DNA of 58,298 nt, taken from contig JAEFAI010000016.1 in NCBI GenBank assembly GCA_016291185.1, positions 1 to 58,298 on the forward strand, written 5' to 3'. This DNA is from Bacteroidales bacterium (GTDB taxonomy: Bacteria; Bacteroidota; Bacteroidia; Bacteroidales; UBA932). The notes under the pieces are model-generated. The model searched no databases and was not told the origin of the DNA. It saw nothing but the letters and a program-made list of their open reading frames with translations. A program made the translations under genes and the position numbers. Below, piece by piece: positions 35,213-43,123 of this stretch. Position 1 is the stretch's first letter, and each line of letters begins with the position of its first letter.

Positions 35213-35221
35213 TAAATTTGC
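35213..35221 (+). promoter_or_regulatory. -7 box of the flippase-like gene
   Basis: TAAATTTGC is an exact -7 box ending 5 nt before ATG 35227, another near-leaderless arrangement. Confidence 0.5.
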
Positions 35222-35226
35222 AGTCT

Positions 35227-36207
35227 ATGGACAAGAAAGCCGCAAATATCATCAAATACACCCTGTCGGCCATCCTGGCCGTCGTGCTGGTCTGGTTCGC
35301 CTTCCGGACCGTGGATTGGAAAACGTTTTGGGAGGACCTGCAGCAGACCCGCTGGTTCTGGATCGCCATCTATTTCCTCGCCGCCGTCACGGCGCTGATT
35401 TTCCGCGAGCGTCGCTGGACCGCGCTGATGCGGCCGCTCGATGCGGACCTGCGCCGCATGCGCGTCTGGGACGCCATCAACGTGGGCAACCTGATCAACG
35501 TGGTGCTGCCCGGCGCGGGCGAGTTCGTGCGTTGCGGCTATGTCAGCACCAAGAAGATGAGTTACGAGAAGGCCCTGGGGACCATCGTCTGCGAACGCCT
35601 CTCCGACATCGTAGCCATCGTCATCCTGCTGGTCTCGGCCCTGGTCTCCAAGTGGAGCACCTTCGGTCCCTTCTTTACGGAGCACATCTGGGGCCCGATG
35701 ACCGGTCGCGCCGGCGGCTCGACGCTCTGGATCATCCTGGGCGCCGTGGTGCTGGTGGTCGCCCTCTTCTGGGCCGTATTCCACTTCCGCGCCCGCGTGC
35801 GCCTGTTCGGCAAGATCGCCGATTCGCTGTCCGGTCTGGGCGCCGGCTTCGCCAGCATCGCGAAGATGGAGCGCAAATGGCCCTTCCTGCTCAGCACGGT
35901 CGGCATCTGGGCCAGCTACATCACGATGATGTACTGCACCATCCGGGCCATCCCCATGCTGGACATGCTGACGCTCACCGACGCACTCTTCCTGTCGGCC
36001 GTGGGCAACCTTGCCTCCGTGATTCCCGTCCCGGGCGGGATCGGCGCCTACCATTACCTCGTGGCCCTGTCCACGCAGAGCCTCTACGGCGCCACCTGGG
36101 AGACCGGCATCCTGCTGGCCACGCTCGGCCACGAAGCCCACGCCATCCTGATCATCCTGCTCGGCATCCTATCTTACACCCACTTAACCTTGCATAAGAA
36201 GAAATAA
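35227..36207 (+). CDS. Lysylphosphatidylglycerol synthase TM region/UPF0104 family protein
   Basis: A 326-residue polytopic inner-membrane protein of the AglD/MprF transmembrane-domain family, with about eight hydrophobic segments. The NLINVVLPGAGEFVRCGYVS block (about 89-110) and SVIPVPGGIGAYHYL near the C-terminus are the conserved family motifs. It lacks the cytosolic synthase domain of MprF, so it is likely a lipid flippase-like or undecaprenyl-linked transport protein. The substrate is not known. It is followed by asnA, which has its own promoter. Confidence 0.9.
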   Translation: MDKKAANIIKYTLSAILAVVLVWFAFRTVDWKTFWEDLQQTRWFWIAIYFLAAVTALIFRERRWTALMRPLDADLRRMRVWDAINVGNLINVVLPGAGEFVRCGYVSTKKMSYEKALGTIVCERLSDIVAIVILLVSALVSKWSTFGPFFTEHIWGPMTGRAGGSTLWIILGAVVLVVALFWAVFHFRARVRLFGKIADSLSGLGAGFASIAKMERKWPFLLSTVGIWASYITMMYCTIRAIPMLDMLTLTDALFLSAVGNLASVIPVPGGIGAYHYLVALSTQSLYGATWETGILLATLGHEAHAILIILLGILSYTHLTLHKKK

Positions 36208-36211
36208 TCAC

Positions 36212-36220
36212 TATCTTTGC
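36212..36220 (+). promoter_or_regulatory. -7 box of asnA
   Basis: TATCTTTGC is a perfect consensus box, 5 bp after the preceding stop, leaving a leader of about 30 nt before ATG 36253. Confidence 0.6.
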
Positions 36221-36252
36221 AAAGAAGACGTTAGTGTATTGTATTACCCACC

Positions 36253-37290
36253 ATGCAGTTGATCCTCCCCGAAAGGTACGTGGATCTGCTCCAAGGAGCA
36301 GAGAAAACGGAGAAGGCCATCAAGGCCGTCAAGGACATGTTCCAGAACAATCTGTCAGCCCAGCTGGCCCTGTTGCGCGTGACCGCCCCGATGGTCGTGC
36401 TCTCCGGGACCGGCCTCAATGACGAACTCAACGGCGTGGAGCGCCCCGTCCGCTTTCCCATTAAGGACATGGCGGAGCAGCAAGCCGAAGTCGTGCACTC
36501 CCTCGCCAAATGGAAGCGCGCCAAGCTGGCGCAGATGGGCATCACCCCCGGACGCGGTATCTACACCGACATGAACGCCCTGCGCCCCGACGAGGAGCTG
36601 GACAACATCCACTCCATCTACGTGGACCAGTGGGACTGGGAGAAAGTCATTCGCCGGGAGGACCGGCACCTGGGCTTCCTCAAGCAGACCGTCCGCCGCA
36701 TCTACGAGGCCATCAAGGTCACCGAGAACAAACTCTTTGTCGAATTCCCGCAGATCACCCCTGAGCTGCCGGAAGATATCCATTTCGTGCACGCCGAGGA
36801 GCTGGTGCAGCTCTACCCGGGACTGTCCCCGAAAGAGCGCGAGAACGAAATCGTACGCCGCTGGGGCGCCGTGTTCATCATCGGCATTGGCGGCGTCCTC
36901 TCCGACGGGCAGCCGCACGACGGCCGCGCCGCGGACTACGACGACTGGAGCAGCCCCAACGAAGAAGGATTCAAGGGCCTGAACGGCGATATCCTGGTCT
37001 GGAACAACATCCTCCAGCGTCCCTTCGAGTTGTCCAGCATGGGCATCCGCGTCGATGAAGCGGCCCTGCGCCGCCAGCTGGAAATCAAAGGCGAAACCTG
37101 GAAGGAGGAGCTCCCCTTCCACAAGAGCCTGCTCGCCGGCGAGCTGCCTTGCACCATCGGCGGCGGCATCGGCCAGTCCCGTCTCTGCATGTACTTGCTG
37201 CGCAAGGCGCACATCGGTGAAATCCAGAGCAGCATCTGGCCCGAGGAGATGGTGCGCGAGTGCCGCGCGGCAGGAATCAATCTGGTATAA
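36253..37290 (+). CDS. asnA: Aspartate-ammonia ligase
   Basis: AsnA makes asparagine from aspartate, ammonia and ATP. The 345-residue protein has typical AsnA segments: NLSAQLALLRVTAPMVV, NGVERPVRFPIKDM and HSLAKWKRAKL; residues YTDMNALRPDEELDN and VDQWDWEKVI follow, and the C-terminal IGGGIGQSRLCMYLL binds ATP as in class II synthetases. Length matches the family (330-345). It is followed by a strong hairpin shared with the convergent tRNA gene. Its presence means that the organism can use free ammonia for asparagine. Confidence 0.97.
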   Translation: MQLILPERYVDLLQGAEKTEKAIKAVKDMFQNNLSAQLALLRVTAPMVVLSGTGLNDELNGVERPVRFPIKDMAEQQAEVVHSLAKWKRAKLAQMGITPGRGIYTDMNALRPDEELDNIHSIYVDQWDWEKVIRREDRHLGFLKQTVRRIYEAIKVTENKLFVEFPQITPELPEDIHFVHAEELVQLYPGLSPKERENEIVRRWGAVFIIGIGGVLSDGQPHDGRAADYDDWSSPNEEGFKGLNGDILVWNNILQRPFELSSMGIRVDEAALRRQLEIKGETWKEELPFHKSLLAGELPCTIGGGIGQSRLCMYLLRKAHIGEIQSSIWPEEMVRECRAAGINLV

Positions 37291-37293
37291 AAA

Positions 37294-37328
37294 CGGAAAA
37301 TGGCTCGCTGATGGCGAGCCATTTTCGT
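37294..37328. terminator. Bidirectional terminator between asnA and tRNA-Arg
   Basis: AAAATGGCTCGC (37297-37308) and GCGAGCCATTTT (37314-37325) form a perfect 12-bp stem with a 5-nt loop. A-rich and T-rich flanks make it suitable for both strands. On the minus strand it begins within 3 bases of the tRNA 3' end, so it probably terminates the tRNA transcript too. Confidence 0.9.
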
Positions 37329-37401
37329 GATTCCGCGGGGATTCGAACCCCGGACCCACAGCTTAGAAGGCTGTTGCTCTATCCAGCTGAGCTACGGAAC
37401 C
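37328..37401 (-). tRNA. tRNA-Arg (anticodon UCU)
   Basis: The minus strand folds into a standard cloverleaf of 74 nt: acceptor stem GGTTCCG/CGGAATC with discriminator A, D arm GCTC...GAGC, anticodon stem ACAGC/GCTGT with loop CTTCTAA giving anticodon TCT, and T arm with GGTTCGAATCC. The 3' CCA is not encoded. It reads AGA and AGG arginine codons. A perfect -7 box lies 6 bp upstream and a hairpin terminator abuts the 3' end, so it is a single-gene unit. Confidence 0.96.
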
Positions 37402-37407
37402 GAGGGT

Positions 37408-37416
37408 GCAAATATA
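37408..37416 (-). promoter_or_regulatory. -7 box of tRNA-Arg
   Basis: TATATTTGC on the minus strand ends 6 bp before the mature 5' end of the tRNA, so the primary transcript would start at or very near nucleotide 1 and need little RNase P trimming. Confidence 0.6.
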
Positions 37417-37438
37417 CGGATTTTCCGAGAATAATTCG

Positions 37439-38362
37439 TTATCTCCGATGCTTCTTGTGCTCGGACCACAGGCCGTAAACTTCGCTGACGTTGCCGGCGG
37501 TAATAAAAGCCTGGATCTTGTTGTCGCGGATGAACTTCATCAGGTCGGCAAACTCGTCTTTGGTCAACAGGGCCTGCAGCTCCACGCGCTTATCTCCCTT
37601 GTAACCGCCCATACACTCATACAGGGTGCAGCCGCGCACGATCTTATTGACAATGTAGTCGCGGATGAGCACATGCTCGTCGGAGATGATGCACACGCGC
37701 TTGCGGCGGCTCAGCGACGCCATGAAGTAATCCACGATCAGGCCGTTGATCCAGGTACCGATGAGGCCGATGATCACCAGGCGGAACGGGTTCACGGCGA
37801 AGGCCGTGCAGCAGATGATCACGCCGGCGATCGTTACCGACAGGCCGATGTCGAAATGGAGATACTTGTTGACGATCTTCGCCAGAATGTCCAGGCCTCC
37901 CGTGGAGGCGTTGATTCGGAACATGAGGGCCTGCGACATGCTCAGGATGAGCACAAAACAGACGAGGTCGAACCAAAGGTCGCCCATCACCGAGGTCTCC
38001 CCCGGCGCCAGCAGATTCGTGTAGGGACAGATCTTCTCCCACAGGTCCATCATCGGACCCAGGATCAGGGCCGTGTAGCAGGTCTTCACACCGAATTCCT
38101 TGCCGATCAGGAAATACGCCAGCACCAGCAGAAGGGCATTGATAATGAGCACGACGGTGGACACCTTAACGGCGATGCCGGCCTGCTCGAACAGGGCGCT
38201 GATCACGATCGAAAGACCGGAAATGCTGCCCACGACAATCTTGCTGGGAACGAGGAAATAATACACGGCGGCCGCGGCGATAAACATGCCCGCGGTCATG
38301 ATCAAGAGCTCCTTCCAGAACTTCCAGGTTCCGAGAGGTGCGGTTAAGTCTTGAAGTTTCAT
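37439..38362 (-). CDS. YitT family membrane protein (DUF2179)
   Basis: A 307-residue protein with five or six N-terminal membrane helices (about 15-220), then a soluble C-terminal DUF2179 domain of the ferredoxin-like type (about 220-300, RRKRVCIISDEHVLIRDYI onward). This is the YitT layout. YitT proteins are widespread, with unproven function; roles in sensing or transport have been proposed. It lies 48 bp downstream of nfnB on the same strand, and in front of the tRNA gene. Confidence 0.92.
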   Translation of the reverse strand: MKLQDLTAPLGTWKFWKELLIMTAGMFIAAAAVYYFLVPSKIVVGSISGLSIVISALFEQAGIAVKVSTVVLIINALLLVLAYFLIGKEFGVKTCYTALILGPMMDLWEKICPYTNLLAPGETSVMGDLWFDLVCFVLILSMSQALMFRINASTGGLDILAKIVNKYLHFDIGLSVTIAGVIICCTAFAVNPFRLVIIGLIGTWINGLIVDYFMASLSRRKRVCIISDEHVLIRDYIVNKIVRGCTLYECMGGYKGDKRVELQALLTKDEFADLMKFIRDNKIQAFITAGNVSEVYGLWSEHKKHRR

Positions 38363-38410
38363 CTTATGCGGTTATAATAAGCCGGGGCCCGTTACGGCCC
38401 CGGCATCGTG

Positions 38411-39886
38411 TTAGTTCTGCTTCAGGTAAGCGTCGATGGCCTTGGCGGCCGTGCGTCCCGCGCCCATGGCGAGGATCACCGTGGCAGCTCCCGTGACGGC
38501 GTCGCCGCCGGCGAACACGCCCGGACGGGTGGTCGCACCCTCCTCCGTGGCCACGAGGCAGCCGCGGCGGGTAATCTCCAGACCCTTCGTCGTCTTGGAA
38601 ATCAGCGGGTTGGGCGAGGTGCCGAGCGCCATGATGACGGTCTCCGTCGGGATCTCGAACTCGGAGCCCTCGATGGGCACCGGGCTGCGGCGGCCGCTCT
38701 CGTCGGGCTCGCCGAGCTCCATCTTGACGCACTTCAGGGCCTTGACCCAGCCGCGCTCGTCGCCGATCACCTCAACGGGATTGGTCAGCATGTCGAAGAT
38801 GATGCCCTCCTCGGAAGCGTGGTGCACTTCCTCGCGGCGGGCAGGCAGCTCGGCCTCCGTGCGACGGTACACGATGTGCACCTCCGCGCCGAGGCGCAGG
38901 GCCGTACGGGCCGCGTCCATGGCGACGTTGCCACCACCCACGACGCACACCTTCTTACCGGCATGGATCGGCGTGAGGTAGTCCTCGCGCCAAGCCTTCA
39001 TCAGGTTGTTGCGGGTCAGGAACTCATTGGCGGAGAAGACGCCGTTGTAGTTCTCGCCCGGGATGCCCATGAACTTGGGCAGACCGGCGCCCGTACCGAT
39101 GAAGACGGCCTTGAAGCCCTCCTTGTCCATCAGCGAATCGATGGTCACGGTCCGGCCGATGATGACATTGGTCTCTATCTTGACGCCCAGACGGCGCACT
39201 TCTTCGATTTCGTGCTTGAGCACCTTATCCTTCGGGAGACGGAACTCCGGGATACCGTATTCGAGCACGCCGCCGGCTTTGTGCAGCGCCTCGAAGATGG
39301 TCACGTCGTAGCCCCATTTCGCGAGGTCGCTCGCGCACGCCAGACCCGCAGGTCCCGAACCGATCACCGCCACCTTCTGACGGGGAGACTGGCTGGCAGT
39401 CCCCTCAGGAAACCGTGCCACCCTCGGCATCGTAAGAGGGAGGGGCCCATCGCCAGATGGGAGGGGTCCGGCGCAGCCGGACGTTTCCAGAGGGGAGCTG
39501 CCAGCCAGCTCCCGGCTATAATCAGCGACGAAGCGCTCGAGCTTGCCGATCGCGACCGGCTCGCCCTTGACGCCGAGCACACAGCTGCCCTCGCACTGGG
39601 TCTCCTGCGGGCACACGCGGCCGCAGACGGCGGGCAGGGAAGAATCTTCCGCAATCACCGCAGCGGCGCCCTCAATGTTGCCCTGAGCGAGCTCCGCGAT
39701 GAAACGCGGGATCTGCAGGCCTACCGGGCACGCCGTCATACAGCGCGGGTTCTTGCAATTCAGGCAACGGGAGGCCTCCAGGAGCGCCTCCTCCTTGTTG
39801 TAGCCATAGCACACTTCTTCAAAATTGGTGGCGCGGACCTTCGGGTCCTGTTCGCGCACCGGTACACGGGGAATTCTGTTCGCCAT
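38411..39886 (-). CDS. nfnB: NADPH-dependent glutamate synthase-like flavoprotein, NfnB
   Basis: A 491-residue flavoprotein of the GltD/NfnB type. Cys clusters for two 4Fe-4S centres are at about 41-53 (CLNCKNPRCMTACP) and 88-102; the FAD fold GSGPAGL is at 176-182, and the NADPH fold VVGGGNVAMDAAR follows. Together with NfnA (one base upstream) it forms the electron-bifurcating NADH-dependent ferredoxin:NADP oxidoreductase; NfnB carries the bifurcating FAD. Residues about 127-166 are an extra 40-residue segment not expected in the family. It is coded by a 120-bp palindromic element, inserted in the linker before the FAD domain. Glutamate synthase small subunit is the alternative name, but no large subunit is present. 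Confidence 0.93.
   Translation of the reverse strand: MANRIPRVPVREQDPKVRATNFEEVCYGYNKEEALLEASRCLNCKNPRCMTACPVGLQIPRFIAELAQGNIEGAAAVIAEDSSLPAVCGRVCPQETQCEGSCVLGVKGEPVAIGKLERFVADYSRELAGSSPLETSGCAGPLPSGDGPLPLTMPRVARFPEGTASQSPRQKVAVIGSGPAGLACASDLAKWGYDVTIFEALHKAGGVLEYGIPEFRLPKDKVLKHEIEEVRRLGVKIETNVIIGRTVTIDSLMDKEGFKAVFIGTGAGLPKFMGIPGENYNGVFSANEFLTRNNLMKAWREDYLTPIHAGKKVCVVGGGNVAMDAARTALRLGAEVHIVYRRTEAELPARREEVHHASEEGIIFDMLTNPVEVIGDERGWVKALKCVKMELGEPDESGRRSPVPIEGSEFEIPTETVIMALGTSPNPLISKTTKGLEITRRGCLVATEEGATTRPGVFAGGDAVTGAATVILAMGAGRTAAKAIDAYLKQN
39389..39508. repeat. 120-bp palindromic element inserted in frame in nfnB
   Basis: The ends are long inverted arms: CTGGCTGGCAG-TCCCCTC-A-GGAAAC (39389-39413) and the complement of CTGGCTGGCAGC-TCCCCTC-T-GGAAAC (39483-39508), differing by one base and one indel. 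The inside holds two smaller hairpins: CCCATC-GCCA-GATGGG and GTCCGGC-GCA-GCCGGAC. The length is exactly 40 codons, with no stop in the nfnB frame. It looks like a non-autonomous MITE/REP-like element. Confidence 0.85.
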
Positions 39887-39887
39887 A

Positions 39888-40748
39888 TTACTTGCCCCTC
39901 CCTATTTTACAGACATGTTTTTCATTGGCCTCGGCCTCCTCGGCCTTGTACTGACCCTGACGGCGCATCGCCTCGTCGAAATCGACCAGGTAGCCGTCGA
40001 ATTCCGGGCCTTCGACGCACGCGAAGCGCGTCTTGCCGCCCACGCTCACGCGGCAGGCACCGCACATGCCGGTGCCGTCCACCATCAGGGTGTTCAGGCT
40101 CACGGTGGCGGGGATGCCCAGCTTCTTGCAGGTGAGGGTGGTGAATTTCATCATGATCATCGGGCCGATGATGACGGCCTGGGTGTATTTGTGTCCTTCC
40201 GCGACGACATGTTCCAGCATGTTCGTGCCCATGCCGTGGAAACCCTCGGAACCATCGTCCGTACAGATGAAGAGGTTGTCGCAGACCGAGCGCATCTCCT
40301 CCACGTAGATCAGCAGGTCCTTGGTCTTGGCGCCGATGATGACATCCACGGGAACGCCATGCTCCTTCAGCCACTTGGCCTGCGGATACACCGGTGCGGT
40401 ACCCACACCGCCGGCAATCAGGATGTAGCGCTGTTTCGAGAGTTCTTCAGGAGCCATCGAGACGAACTCGGAAGGCAGTCCCAGGGGGCCGACTACGTCG
40501 GCAAATGCCTCACCCGTCTCATGGGCAATAATATCGGAGCTGGATGCGCCGATCTTCTGCGTGACAATGGTCACAGTCCCCCGTTTCGCATCGTAATCAC
40601 TGATGGTCAACGGGATCCGTTCGCCCTTCTCGTCCGCGCGGACGATCAGGAACTGGCCCGGCTGGGCGGCTGCTGCGAGCCGCGGGGCCTCCACCTTCAT
40701 CCGGCAGATTGCCGGAGTCAGCATCTCTTTGGAAAGGATTTGATACAT
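39888..40748 (-). CDS. nfnA: Sulfide/dihydroorotate dehydrogenase-like FAD/NAD-binding subunit, NfnA
   Basis: A 286-residue subunit with an N-terminal FAD-binding barrel, an NAD(H)-binding domain (IAGGVGTAPVYPQAK at 111-125) and a C-terminal 2Fe-2S site. Cys229, Cys232 and Cys244 with Asp224 fit the NfnA pattern, where an acidic residue is reported to join three Cys. It takes electrons from NADH and passes them to NfnB. It ends with a basic VCKIGRGK tail. ATG 40748 (MYQILSKEML) is the family start; an upstream in-frame ATG adds three residues. The gene leads the nfnA-nfnB pair. Confidence 0.93.
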   Translation of the reverse strand: MYQILSKEMLTPAICRMKVEAPRLAAAAQPGQFLIVRADEKGERIPLTISDYDAKRGTVTIVTQKIGASSSDIIAHETGEAFADVVGPLGLPSEFVSMAPEELSKQRYILIAGGVGTAPVYPQAKWLKEHGVPVDVIIGAKTKDLLIYVEEMRSVCDNLFICTDDGSEGFHGMGTNMLEHVVAEGHKYTQAVIIGPMIMMKFTTLTCKKLGIPATVSLNTLMVDGTGMCGACRVSVGGKTRFACVEGPEFDGYLVDFDEAMRRQGQYKAEEAEANEKHVCKIGRGK

Positions 40749-40763
40749 AGTTCTCAAATATAC

Positions 40764-40805
40764 ATAAAAATTCCCCGACTTGTTCGAGAGCCGGGGAATT
40801 TTTAT
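40764..40805 (-). terminator. Terminator after the small outer-membrane barrel gene
   Basis: ATAAAAATTCCCCG and CGGGGAATTTTTAT form a perfect 14-bp stem around a 14-nt loop, with T-rich sequence on both strands. It lies 35 bp past the barrel gene's stop on the minus strand, and just upstream of nfnA. Confidence 0.88.
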
Positions 40806-40839
40806 ATCGTCATTGCCGGGAAAATCAGCAATTTATTAC

Positions 40840-41295
40840 TTAGAAGCGATAGCGGATACCGAGCGCGAAGCTGGCCCAGTTGAACGCAGTCCCGCCGCCG
40901 GTACCGATGAAGTAGAAAGCCGGACGCCAGTCAACGGAAAGGTTCAGCGGAGCACCGGAGAAGGCAACCTCCATACCGGCCTGACCAACGATACCACCCA
41001 TAAGACCGACAGCGCCATTGGCTCCTGCCAGGCAGAGATTGACACCAGGGCCCGCGTAGAAATTCAGCTCGCCATTGGAGGCCAGGATGAAATCATAAAC
41101 ACCGGTTGCGGAGAAAACATTGCCCCAAACACCGAGATCAGCCTCGATGAAGTTGTGACCAACCGTGTGCTGGTAGGAAGCTTCAATGTTGACAGCATTT
41201 GCCCAACCACCACGGATACCGACTGCACGAGTCTGTGCGGAAGCGGAGACAGCAAAAGCGATCAACGCGACCAGAATTGCAATAGTTTTTTTCAT
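40840..41295 (-). CDS. Small outer-membrane beta-barrel protein
   Basis: A 151-residue secreted protein: signal peptide about 1-20 ending SASAQ, then alternating hydrophobic/polar strands typical of an eight-stranded barrel (for example YDFILASNGELNFYAGPGVNL and LNLSVDWRPAFYFIG), and a C-terminal aromatic residue (GIRYRF), the BAM recognition signature. It resembles the OmpW/porin-family small barrel proteins of Bacteroidetes. Its function is unknown. It sits 66 bp downstream of rnfA and ends in a strong terminator. The gene's lower GC and separate terminator suggest it is a well-expressed single gene, though co-transcription with rnf is possible. Confidence 0.85.
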   Translation of the reverse strand: MKKTIAILVALIAFAVSASAQTRAVGIRGGWANAVNIEASYQHTVGHNFIEADLGVWGNVFSATGVYDFILASNGELNFYAGPGVNLCLAGANGAVGLMGGIVGQAGMEVAFSGAPLNLSVDWRPAFYFIGTGGGTAFNWASFALGIRYRF

Positions 41296-41361
41296 AATAA
41301 AAAAATTAATGAATAGTTTTCTACCCTGTTTCCGACAAATGTAAGAATAAAAACCGGAATA

Positions 41362-41964
41362 TCAAACAATACCGGAGAAGCCGAGGAAGGCCATCGCCAT
41401 GATGCCCACGGTGATGAGCGCAATCGGCAAACCCTTGAAAGCCTTGGGGACATCATTGCCCGCCAGGTGCTCTCGCAAGCCGGCGAACAGGCACATCGCG
41501 AGGCCATAACCGAGCGAGGTAGCCACCGCATACACCACAGCCTCACCGAGGTTCAGCATGTGCGGCGCAGCACCGCCCAGGGCGAATTCCTTCGTCACCA
41601 CGGTGATGGCCACGCCGAGCACGGCGCAGTTCGTGGTGATCAGGGGCAGGAAGATGCCGAGGGCCTGATAGAGCGACGGACTGATCTTCTTCAGCACGAT
41701 CTCCACCATCTGCACGAGGGCGGCGATCACGAGGATGAAGGAGATGGTCTGCAGGAATTCCAGGCCGAAAGGCACCAGCAGATACTGATTCAGCAGGTAG
41801 GTAACCACGGTGGCGAGCGTGATCACGAAGCAGACCGCACCGGACATGCCCGTGGCCGTGGACAGTTTGTTGGACACGCCCAGGAAGGGGCAGATGCCCA
41901 GGAACTGCGCCAACAGGATATTATTGACGAAAATCGCCGATACGAAAATAAGGAAGTATTCCAT
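41362..41964 (-). CDS. rnfA: Rnf complex subunit A
   Basis: A 200-residue integral membrane subunit of the Rnf (ion-translocating ferredoxin:NAD) complex, with six hydrophobic segments. NNILLAQFLGICPFLGVSNKL at 14-34 (long conserved RnfA start, with the iron-sulfur Cys) and TTNCAVLGVA are conserved with RsxA. RnfA and RnfE form an inverted pseudo-symmetric pair that binds a 2Fe-2S cluster in the membrane. It is the last gene of the rnfBCDGEA operon, six bases after rnfE. Confidence 0.96.
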   Translation of the reverse strand: MEYFLIFVSAIFVNNILLAQFLGICPFLGVSNKLSTATGMSGAVCFVITLATVVTYLLNQYLLVPFGLEFLQTISFILVIAALVQMVEIVLKKISPSLYQALGIFLPLITTNCAVLGVAITVVTKEFALGGAAPHMLNLGEAVVYAVATSLGYGLAMCLFAGLREHLAGNDVPKAFKGLPIALITVGIMAMAFLGFSGIV

Positions 41965-41970
41965 GGCGCA

Positions 41971-42555
41971 CTACTTTTTAGCAAGATACTTGTTGAACAG
42001 GACCATCAGGAAGCCGAGCACCAGGAAGGCGCCGGGCGCCATGACGAAGGCAAGGATACCGTCGCCGGCGATGAACTTCCAGCCGAAGACAGCACCGCTG
42101 CCGAGGATCTCCCGGACGATGCCGATGACCGTCAGCGAGGCGGTAAAGCCCAGGCCGACACCCAGGCCGTCCAGGGCGGACTCACCCACACCGTGCTTGT
42201 TGGCGAAGCCTTCCGCACGGCCCAGGACGATACAGTTCACGACGATCAGCGGGATGAACAGGCCGAGCGTCTCATAGACCGCAGGCGTGAAGGCCTGCAT
42301 GAGCAGCTGGAGCACGGTCACGAAGGTCGCGATGACGGTGATGTACACCGGGATGCGGACCTTGTCCGGCACCATCGGCGCGACCAGCGAGATCACGATG
42401 TTGCTGAGGATCAGCACGAACATGGTCGCGAGACCCATCTCCAGACCGTTCATCGCGGAGGTCGTGGTGGCGAGCGTCGGACACATGCCGAGCACCAGGA
42501 CAAAAGTCGGGTTGTTCTTGACGAACCCGTCGGTTACAAAATGCAACTTACTCAT
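41971..42555 (-). CDS. rnfE: Rnf complex subunit E
   Basis: A 194-residue membrane subunit, homologous to RnfA. The N-terminal NPTFVLVLGMCPTLATTTSA carries the conserved Cys of the intramembrane 2Fe-2S site, and IPLIVVNCIVLGRAE is the second motif with the paired Cys. It overlaps rnfG by 8 bp and is followed by rnfA. Role: electron transfer across the membrane within the Rnf complex. Confidence 0.96.
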   Translation of the reverse strand: MSKLHFVTDGFVKNNPTFVLVLGMCPTLATTTSAMNGLEMGLATMFVLILSNIVISLVAPMVPDKVRIPVYITVIATFVTVLQLLMQAFTPAVYETLGLFIPLIVVNCIVLGRAEGFANKHGVGESALDGLGVGLGFTASLTVIGIVREILGSGAVFGWKFIAGDGILAFVMAPGAFLVLGFLMVLFNKYLAKK

Positions 42556-43120
42556 TGCTCAGCCCTCCTTCTTCTTCATTCAGTTGTTTGAACACGGCCA
42601 CGGCGTTGGACACCGCCAGCGCGTAGGCACGGGAGGTGATCGTGGAAGCCGTGATGGCATCCACGTCGCCGCCGTCCTTCTTCACCGCAAGACTCTTCAC
42701 CGCCGGGTCAAAACCCTGGAACTGCGCGATGAAATGCTCGTCGGTGGTGCACTTGGCACCCAGACCCGGCGTCTCGCTGTGCGAGAGAACCGTGGTGTTG
42801 TGGATCGTGCCGTCTTCGGCAATTCCCACCATCAGCGAGAGGATGCCGCCGAAACCGGAGGTCGCGGAGATAATCGCGACGCCCGTCCCGGGGACACGGT
42901 AATACGTATAGTTCGCACCATTCAGTTCGATGCTTCCCAGTTCGGGCTCCGCCGTGAAGGCGGGCAGCACGCGGGCGATGGAAGCGGTGGTCTTGGCCTT
43001 CGCCGCTTCGTCGATCGGCTCTTTGGTCAGGGCATAGGCGCCACCGACCACGGCCGAACAGATGAGGCACACGACCGACAGGCAGAGTGCCATATTCTTC
43101 AGTGTAGATTGAGCTGCCAT
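42548..43120 (-). CDS. rnfG: Rnf complex subunit G (covalent FMN)
   Basis: A 190-residue subunit with one N-terminal membrane helix (about 10-31) and an extracytoplasmic FMN-binding domain. The flavinylation motif is D154-A-I-T-A-S-T160. The usual form is S/T-G-A-T, so Gly-Ala is replaced by Ala-Ser, but the variant still fits D-x-x-[ST]-[GAS]-[AS]-[ST], with Thr160 as FMN anchor. ETPGLGAK (about 116-123) is also conserved. It lies between rnfD (3 bp gap) and rnfE (8 bp overlap). FMN attachment would need an ApbE transferase, which is not in this window. Confidence 0.95.
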   Translation of the reverse strand: MAAQSTLKNMALCLSVVCLICSAVVGGAYALTKEPIDEAAKAKTTASIARVLPAFTAEPELGSIELNGANYTYYRVPGTGVAIISATSGFGGILSLMVGIAEDGTIHNTTVLSHSETPGLGAKCTTDEHFIAQFQGFDPAVKSLAVKKDGGDVDAITASTITSRAYALAVSNAVAVFKQLNEEEGGLSNE

Positions 43121-43123
43121 CTC

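Noticed and set aside
38411..39886. True glutamate synthase small subunit
   Set aside because: No large subunit is nearby and the one-base coupling to an NfnA-type partner with a 2Fe-2S site fits the bifurcating Nfn complex better.
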